A DNA stretch of 64,000 bases, taken from contig NZ_LWHQ01000023.1 of the NCBI RefSeq assembly GCF_001653715.1, positions 45,153 to 109,152 of the forward strand, given 5' to 3'. Below the pieces are notes generated by a model, which had not been told where the DNA came from, did not search any database, and worked only from the letters and a program-made list of their open reading frames with translations. Position numbers and translations under genes: made by a program. This DNA comes from Methylobacterium platani (GTDB lineage Bacteria > Pseudomonadota > Alphaproteobacteria > Rhizobiales > Beijerinckiaceae). Positions within the stretch are counted from its first letter, which is position 1, and the number at the start of each line of letters is the position of its first letter. Below are positions 58,458 through 64,000 of the stretch, one piece after another.

Positions 58458-59576
58458 ATGAACGCCCTCGCCCCCCTGCCCTGCCAGCGGCACCTGTTCG
58501 AGGTCCCTGACGACGTCGCCTACCTCGATGCGGCGGCGTGGTCGCCGCTGCCCCGGACGGTCCGCGAGGCCGGGGAGGCGGGCCTGCTGGTGAAGAGCCG
58601 GCCATGGGCCCATCCGCGCGAGGCGGTGCCGGCGCAGGCCGAGCGGGCGCGGGCGGCGGCGGCCCGGCTCATCGGCGCGGCCACGGACGACGTCGCGATC
58701 GTGGGGTCCGTGAGCCACGCGATGGCCACCGTGGCGGCGAACCTGACCGTGACGCCGGGCGGGCGCGTGCTGCGCGTCGCGGACGAGTTCCCGTCGCTGG
58801 CTTACGCCTTCGACCGGCTCGCCGCCGTGCGAGGCCTGGTCGTCGAGGAGGTCCCGCGCCCCGGGGACGGCGACTGGACGGCGGCCCTGCTGGCGGCCAT
58901 CGGGCGCCCCGGGGCACCGCCCCTCGCGCTCGCGACCCTGACCCCGGCGCACTGGACCGATGGCGGCCTGATCGACCTCGACCGGATCGCGCCGGCCGTC
59001 CACGCCGCCGGGGCCGCGCTGGTGATCGACGCGACCCAGGCGGCAGGGGCCGTGCCGGTGGATGTGGGCCGCTGGCGCCCCGACTTCCTGGCCTTCCCGA
59101 CCTACAAGTGGACGCTCGGTCCCTACGGGCTCGCCTTCCTGTATGCCGCCCCGCACCGGCAGGACGGCACGCCGATCGAGGAGAACCTCGGCAACCGTCC
59201 GCCCGCGACCGGCGCCAGGCGCTACGACCGGGGCGAGTTGAACGACCCGGTCCTGTTGCCGATGGCGGCGACCGGACTGGAACTGATCCTGGCCTGGGAG
59301 GAGCCGGCGGTGGCGGCCCGGCTGCGCCGCCTCACCGATCGATTGGCGGAGGGCATCGACGGGCTCGGCCTCGCCGCGGCGCCGACGCACCTGCGCGTGC
59401 CGCACGTCCTCGGGCTGCGCGCGCCGCGCGGCCTGCCCCCCGGCCTGACGGAACGGCTGCGGCAGGCGGGGGTCTACGCGAGCGAACGATCCGGGGCGCT
59501 GCGCCTCAGCCCGCATGTCTGGACCGACGAGGGCGACGTCGACCGCTGCGTGGCGGCCTTGCGCCGCGCTCTGTAG
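58458..59576 (+). CDS. Class V aminotransferase-like PLP enzyme
   Basis: 372 aa. Fold type I; LVIDATQAAGAVPVDVGRWR has the PLP-interacting Asp/Gln and FPTYKWTLGPYGLAFLY the Schiff-base Lys (about residue 220). The N-terminus YLDAAAWSPLPRTVREA is typical of the isopenicillin-N epimerase/selenocysteine-lyase-like branch. Substrate unknown; racemase, desulfurase or transaminase activity are all possible. No active-site Cys loop of cysteine desulfurases is seen. Converges on the TPR gene. Confidence 0.85.
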   Translation: MNALAPLPCQRHLFEVPDDVAYLDAAAWSPLPRTVREAGEAGLLVKSRPWAHPREAVPAQAERARAAAARLIGAATDDVAIVGSVSHAMATVAANLTVTPGGRVLRVADEFPSLAYAFDRLAAVRGLVVEEVPRPGDGDWTAALLAAIGRPGAPPLALATLTPAHWTDGGLIDLDRIAPAVHAAGAALVIDATQAAGAVPVDVGRWRPDFLAFPTYKWTLGPYGLAFLYAAPHRQDGTPIEENLGNRPPATGARRYDRGELNDPVLLPMAATGLELILAWEEPAVAARLRRLTDRLAEGIDGLGLAAAPTHLRVPHVLGLRAPRGLPPGLTERLRQAGVYASERSGALRLSPHVWTDEGDVDRCVAALRRAL

Positions 59577-59643
59577 CGGCCGGCCCGGGCAGCCTGGAGA
59601 CGCGGGGCACCCCGACGTCGAATGACCGCCAGGGGACGTGGGC

Positions 59644-62600
59644 TCAGCCCGGCGCCGGGCCGCCGCTGCCGCGGGCCTCGGGCGCCGGGCCTCCCGGCGC
59701 TGGGCTGCCCGCTGCCGGACCTCCCTGGGCCGGAGCGCCGTCCGGGCCCGACTTCGGTCGCTCGGGGGCGGCGCTCTCGGGGTAGCGGGCGCGGTAGGCG
59801 CGCAGGAACTGGGTCAGGGTCTCGGCGCTGGTCGCCTGGCGCACGATGCTGCGGAAGGCGGCGGTGCCAGAGGCGTCGGGAGCCGCGACGAGGCCGAAGG
59901 TGCGGGCGTCGGGGCTGTCGGCCATCTTCTGGGTGTATTTCGTGCGCAGCCGGTCGAGGCTCAAGGCATCCTCTGCGAGCGCGAAGGCGATCGCCGCCCG
60001 CATCACGTCGGCGCGCTCGGCGTCCGAGAGCGGGGCGGGATCGCGCCAGCGCGGGCCGAGCAGCGCCTCGTGCGCCTCTCCGGCCTCGCGCCAGCGCCGG
60101 GCGCCCCACAGGATGTCGCCGCGCAGGTGCGCCGCCTCCGGGCCGGCATTGCCGTCGAGGAGCTCGAGGGCGAGGTCGGTGCGCGACAAGTCGGAGAGGG
60201 CGCGGGCCTCGAGCAGCAGGCGCGCGTCGCGGATCTGCGCCGGCAGCTCGGGCAAGCGGGTGTTCTGCAGGACCTTGAGGGCCTTGAGCGGCTCGCCCTC
60301 CATCAGCCGGACGGTGGCGAGCCGCGCCGCGACGCTCGCCCGCGCCGCGCCGGTGAGGCGGTTGTCGACCTGATGCTGCAGCAGGTCGCCTGCGGCGTCG
60401 AGCAGATCGAGGGCGACGAGGCGGTCGGCCAGCCGCCGCACGATCTCGTCGCCGCGCCGGCCGATCGGGGTGAATTCCTTGAAGTCGTAGAACAGCGCCA
60501 GGGCCTCGATCCGCCCGAGGCTGGCGCCCCGGTCCGACAGGAACAGGGCCGAGAACAACGCCACCGTGTCGTCGTGCAGGCCGCGGGTCGCCGGGTGGTC
60601 GGGATAGAGCCGGTTGGCCTTGCGGGCGGTCGCGAAGGCGTCGCGCCAGCGCCCGGCGCCGGCATAGAGCCGGCCGAGCCGGGCGAAGGCCTCGGCCTCG
60701 GTGTCGCCGTGCCAGCCGAGGGTCAGGCGTTCGAGGCGGTCGATCGCCGCCTCCGGCGTCATCGTGCCGGTGGCCCGCCCGAGATCGACGAGCCGCAGGC
60801 CGGCCTGGGCGGCGACCGGTGCCTCCCCGGTCTCGGCGAGCTGCTGGTAGGCGCGCCGGGCCTCGCCGTCCTGGCCGATCGCCTCGGCGAAGCGCGCCTT
60901 GAGGAAGGCCAGGCGGTCGCGCGCGAGCGGGCCGTCGACGAGGGCGCTCGCCGCGGTGAGCGACCGCTGGGCGAAGGCCGGATCCTTGGCGTCGAGCGCG
61001 GCGTCCGCGCCCGCGAGGTAGAGCGGCAGCTGCAGGTCGTCCGGATAGGCCTCGATGATCGGCAGCCCGGCCTTGAGGGCGGCGAGCGCCGCGGCGCTGC
61101 GCCGGCCGCGCGCGTCGACGAGCCCGCGCCACAGCCGGAACTCGGGGTCCTGCGCCTGCTTGCCGTCGGGGGTGAGGAAGCCGGCCGCCCGCGCATCCTG
61201 CCCCAGCCGCAGGGCGGCGATCGCCGAGAGCAGCCGCGCCGGCCGCTCCGCCGCCAGCGCCGCGTCCTCGCGGGCGGCGAGCGCCAGCACTCCGGAGGCC
61301 TCGGCGGAGAAACCGTTGGCGAGAAGGACCCGGGCGAGGTCGAGGCGGGCGGCGGAGCGGGCCGGGCGCTCGGCCGCGGCGGCCGCCGCCTCGGCGGCGC
61401 GGATGCGGGCGCGGACGTCGCCGCGCCGGTCCTCGCGCCAGCGGTCGGGCTGCACCATCAGGGCGGAGGCGGCCTGCGCGCCGGCCTCCGGCGCCTCGGC
61501 CACCGCCGGCGAGACCGAGAGGCCGCCGGGCCGGGTGATCGTGACCTCGTTGAAGCCGGGCCGGACCGCGAGATCGTCCGCCGCCGCCAGCACGGCTACG
61601 CCCTGGCGGCTCGGCAGGACCTCGAACTCGACGAAGCGGCCGCGCTTCGGCACCCCGGCGATGCGCGGGCCGTGGGCGGTCGCCACGGCGATGCGCTCGC
61701 CGTCGCGCTCAAGCCACACGGTGCCGCCCGGCCGGGCGAGCGGCACCGACACCGCCGGCTTGCCGGACGAATCGGCGCTGCGCTGCGGCGCCAGGATGTC
61801 GCCGCCCGGCTCGCTGCCGTCGCCGAGGACGAGGTCCCAGCCCTGCCCCTCCCCCGCCGCGAGCTGCGCGATGGTGCCGGATTCGAGCCGCAGCCGGACG
61901 ACCGCGAAGGCCCCCTCCGCCCGCGGTCCCTCGGCGAGGCTCGCGGGCGCCCCGGCGGGGAACGACGGCAGGCCGATCGTTCCAGGTGTCTCGAACACCA
62001 GCGTGGCGATGCCGCCGCGCTCGAACAGCGCCGCGGGTGGGCGGGCCGCGAACGGAAACGCGATCCGCCACGCCGCACCGGCCCGGACCAGGCGAGCCTG
62101 GACCGGCCCGGCGGGCGCGGGCGCCGCGGCCTGGGACGGCGGCGCCGGGCTCGGGGCCGGGGAGGCGGGCGGCGGCGCCTCGGCCGTCGCGGATCTAAGC
62201 TCGGCCGATTTCGGCTCGCCGGGTTTGGGATCGGCGGATTTGGGATCGACGGGCTTCGCATCCGCCGACGGGCCGGCCGCCGAGCCGGAAGCTGGCTTCA
62301 TCAGGTCGAGGACGTAAGACTCGTCCTCGCGGTAGCCTTCGGCGGTGTAGCCCGGGGCGAGCTTCAGGGTGACCCGGGCGGCCTCGGGGCCGGCCTCGGC
62401 GCCGAGCATCGTCGCGGCGGGCGTCAGGCCGGCGCGGGCCTCCGCGGCCTCGACCGTGTAGGTGCCGGGGATGCGCAGGCGGATCTCGGAGCCGGCACGC
62501 TCCAGGCCCACCTCGGTCGCCTGCGGCAGGCGGAACGACAGCCGGGTCAGGGTCGGCAGGTGCGCCGCCTCGAGGCGCAGCGGCACCGGGCGCCGGGCGG

Positions 62601-63078
62601 TCCGCGCGGCCTCGCGGCGCAGGCGCTCGTTGAGCTCCTCCGCCCGTCGGGTCAGGTCGGCCAGCACCTCGGGCGGCAGCCCCGGCGGCAGGCCGGTCCA
62701 GCCCTCGGGCATCAGGTCGATGAAGACACGCTCGCCGGCCTCCAGCACGTTGACCCGGTAGGGCGCCTGGAGGGCGACCCGCAGGCCGGCGCCGTCGGGA
62801 TCGCGGCGGACCTGCGCCACGTAGGCCGGCATCTCGCTGGCCAGGCGCTCGCGCTGGCCGGTCACCGGCTCGCGGAAGGCCACCACCAGCACGCCGCCGA
62901 CGATCCTGGCGCTCACCTTGACGCCGTGGTCGAAGGTGAGCGCGATGCGCCCGAAGTTCTTCTGCTCGCTGCCCTGGATCGCGACGAGCTGCGCCGCCTC
63001 GGCCGCGCCCGCCCCGGCGGCCAAAGCCGCCAGCGCGATCAGCGCCGCCGCGCGGCGGCTCCTGCCCGTCGAACCCAT
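59644..63078 (-). CDS. Very large exported tetratricopeptide-repeat protein next to motE
   Basis: 1144 aa from ATG 63078 (MGSTGRSRRAAALIALAALA signal peptide, cleavage about AEAA-QL). The N-terminal third is beta-rich and AMIN-like (GRIALTFDHGVKVSARIVGG, ERVFIDLMPEGW). A Pro/Ala/Lys linker follows (about 270-330), then another beta region. From about residue 530 onwards come TPR-like helical repeats (LARLGRLYAGAGRWRDAFAT, DRLAFLKARFAEAIGQDGEA). The C-tail is Gly/Pro-rich. It lies 72 bp downstream of motE on the same strand, suggesting a periplasmic motility or envelope scaffold. Function unproven. Confidence 0.75.
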   Translation of the reverse strand: MGSTGRSRRAAALIALAALAAGAGAAEAAQLVAIQGSEQKNFGRIALTFDHGVKVSARIVGGVLVVAFREPVTGQRERLASEMPAYVAQVRRDPDGAGLRVALQAPYRVNVLEAGERVFIDLMPEGWTGLPPGLPPEVLADLTRRAEELNERLRREAARTARRPVPLRLEAAHLPTLTRLSFRLPQATEVGLERAGSEIRLRIPGTYTVEAAEARAGLTPAATMLGAEAGPEAARVTLKLAPGYTAEGYREDESYVLDLMKPASGSAAGPSADAKPVDPKSADPKPGEPKSAELRSATAEAPPPASPAPSPAPPSQAAAPAPAGPVQARLVRAGAAWRIAFPFAARPPAALFERGGIATLVFETPGTIGLPSFPAGAPASLAEGPRAEGAFAVVRLRLESGTIAQLAAGEGQGWDLVLGDGSEPGGDILAPQRSADSSGKPAVSVPLARPGGTVWLERDGERIAVATAHGPRIAGVPKRGRFVEFEVLPSRQGVAVLAAADDLAVRPGFNEVTITRPGGLSVSPAVAEAPEAGAQAASALMVQPDRWREDRRGDVRARIRAAEAAAAAAERPARSAARLDLARVLLANGFSAEASGVLALAAREDAALAAERPARLLSAIAALRLGQDARAAGFLTPDGKQAQDPEFRLWRGLVDARGRRSAAALAALKAGLPIIEAYPDDLQLPLYLAGADAALDAKDPAFAQRSLTAASALVDGPLARDRLAFLKARFAEAIGQDGEARRAYQQLAETGEAPVAAQAGLRLVDLGRATGTMTPEAAIDRLERLTLGWHGDTEAEAFARLGRLYAGAGRWRDAFATARKANRLYPDHPATRGLHDDTVALFSALFLSDRGASLGRIEALALFYDFKEFTPIGRRGDEIVRRLADRLVALDLLDAAGDLLQHQVDNRLTGAARASVAARLATVRLMEGEPLKALKVLQNTRLPELPAQIRDARLLLEARALSDLSRTDLALELLDGNAGPEAAHLRGDILWGARRWREAGEAHEALLGPRWRDPAPLSDAERADVMRAAIAFALAEDALSLDRLRTKYTQKMADSPDARTFGLVAAPDASGTAAFRSIVRQATSAETLTQFLRAYRARYPESAAPERPKSGPDGAPAQGGPAAGSPAPGGPAPEARGSGGPAPG

Positions 63079-63124
63079 CGCATCCGCCCGAAAACCCTTA
63101 GGCCGGCACCATGCCGCCACACGG

Positions 63125-63139
63125 CTAACGAGGGCTTAA
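63125..63139 (-). promoter_or_regulatory. CtrA-box-like site before the TPR gene
   Basis: CTAA-N7-TTAA (CTAACGAGGGCTTAA), one mismatch from the CtrA consensus TTAA-N7-TTAA. It lies 47-61 bp upstream of the TPR gene start, within the gap after motE. CtrA controls motility genes in many alphaproteobacteria. Confidence 0.3.
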
Positions 63140-63150
63140 GCGACGCGGCG

Positions 63151-63882
63151 TCAGCGCGTCCCGTCGATCGCCGGCAGCTCGCCGGGCGGCAGGCCCGGGG
63201 CGGCCGACGCGGATTTCGGGGCGGCGGCACCGCGGGCGCGCTGGGCGAGCGCCACGGTCAGCCGCTCGGCCGCGTCGGGCTGCATCACCGCCAGCACCTC
63301 GGCCATCTTGCGCGGGTTCATGGCGACGACCACCGGCACCAGCACGTCGAGCTTCAGCCGGTCGAAAACCCGAGCGGCCTCCTTCGGCTTCATCGTCTCG
63401 TACATCGTCACCAGGGACTTCAGCCCCGCGGCCTCGGCCTCGGCGCGCCTGGCCGCCGCGTCGTCGCCCTTCTGCTCCAGGCTCTTGAGGTCGTTGATGC
63501 GGGTCTCGAGCTTGCGCTCGGCGTTCTCGATCAGCTGCTCGCGGGTCTCGAGGTCGCGCGAGCGCTGCTGCAGGGCGTCGCGCCGCGCGCCGAGCTTCTC
63601 GAGGATCGCCCGCTCGGCGGGCGAGACCGGCTCGGCGGCCGGCCGCGCCGGCTCCGGCGGAGGGGTGGACGACACGGCGGCCGGCGCCGGCGCCGTCTCC
63701 TTGGGCGAGACCGAACCGGTGATCGTCGGGTCGAGGGGCTCGTAGCCGGAGCGGGCATGGACCAGGAGCTCGGCGAAGCGGGCGCCGGTGGACGGCCCGG
63801 CCTCGAGGACGGCGAGCACCTTCAGGAACAGCAGCGCCGAGGCCGCCACCGCCACGGCGTCGACGAGGCGCAGGCGGATCAT
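63151..63882 (-). CDS. motE: MotE-like flagellar motor chaperone (MgtE-N-like C-terminal domain)
   Basis: 243 aa from ATG 63882; the frame stays open to the window edge (residues such as LVRRLLTTPAWRGP precede it), so the true start may lie upstream and outside. One membrane helix (AVAVAASALLFLKVLAVL), a Pro-rich linker, a coiled coil (about 100-165) and a C-terminal MgtE-N-like helical domain (ETMKPKEAARVFDRLKLDVL, AMNPRKMAEVLAVMQPDAAE). MotE in rhizobia assists the periplasmic motor protein MotC. Followed by the TPR gene. Confidence 0.85.
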   Translation of the reverse strand: MIRLRLVDAVAVAASALLFLKVLAVLEAGPSTGARFAELLVHARSGYEPLDPTITGSVSPKETAPAPAAVSSTPPPEPARPAAEPVSPAERAILEKLGARRDALQQRSRDLETREQLIENAERKLETRINDLKSLEQKGDDAAARRAEAEAAGLKSLVTMYETMKPKEAARVFDRLKLDVLVPVVVAMNPRKMAEVLAVMQPDAAERLTVALAQRARGAAAPKSASAAPGLPPGELPAIDGTR

Positions 63883-64000
63883 CGGCCCGCGCCAGGCCGG
63901 CGTCGTCAGGAGGCGCCGCACCAGCACGGCGACGGAGGCCGGGACCTGCGGGACCCGGGCGGGCAGCGTGGCGGCGGATCCGGCCGCCGCCGGCTTCGGC

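Overview
The window is GC-rich bacterial DNA that fits an alphaproteobacterium of the Methylobacterium/Methylorubrum type. Evidence seen here: a circularly permuted (two-piece) tmRNA with an ANDNF-type tag next to an alphaproteobacterial-type sspB; the Rhizobiales-style order thyA-folA-hflK-hflC-DUF2065-htrA; a ruvB / ybgC-tolQRAB block; small DUF4169 and ribbon-helix-helix genes; and an intracellular polyhydroxyalkanoate depolymerase. The genus is inferred from gene content and protein style, not from a database match.

Layout. 1-7.3 kb is an accessory region: an ABC-exporter remnant, a tyrosine-recombinase tail, and a five-gene catabolic operon (KstD-like flavoprotein, lone periplasmic binding protein, NIPSNAP protein, two overlapping SDR dehydrogenases) with a divergent AraC regulator. 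Imperfect direct repeats bound it, and tRNA-Gly(CCC) lies just beyond. 7.5-20.7 kb is mostly housekeeping: an AsmA/YhdP-like protein, a thiol peroxidase, an M23 endopeptidase, pyrG, secG, dihydroorotase, a YgfZ-like protein, two small genes and fumC. 20.8-30.2 kb has a cytochrome P450, sspB with ssrA, a CPBP membrane protein and the thyA-to-htrA cluster. 30.9-37.7 kb is ruvB, a metallophosphoesterase, ybgC and tolQRAB on the minus strand. 37.9-50.3 kb is mixed: chromate transporter, GST, PHA depolymerase, rpsU, a response regulator without its phosphoacceptor Asp, an amidotransferase, a chemoreceptor, an M32 carboxypeptidase, an AprI-like inhibitor and a D-2-hydroxyacid dehydrogenase. 50.5-55.2 kb encodes a complete CUT1-type sugar/polyol ABC importer. 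55.6-59.6 kb has leuC, two identical tRNA-Leu(CAG) genes and a class V aminotransferase. 59.6-64 kb has a very large TPR protein and a MotE-like motility gene that may run off the right edge.

Themes. Three families of short palindromic repeats occupy many gene gaps. One (R1, about 150 bp, strongly self-complementary) recurs four times, once between the binding-protein and permease genes of the sugar importer and once nested inside another inverted repeat. Protein quality control is concentrated at 23-30 kb: tmRNA tagging, the SspB adaptor, HflKC and HtrA. Envelope integrity is served by Tol, the M23 endopeptidase and the AsmA-like protein. No CRISPR array, intact transposase or complete phage was seen. 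The best candidates for something undescribed are the catabolic operon, the nested repeats and the TPR protein next to motE.
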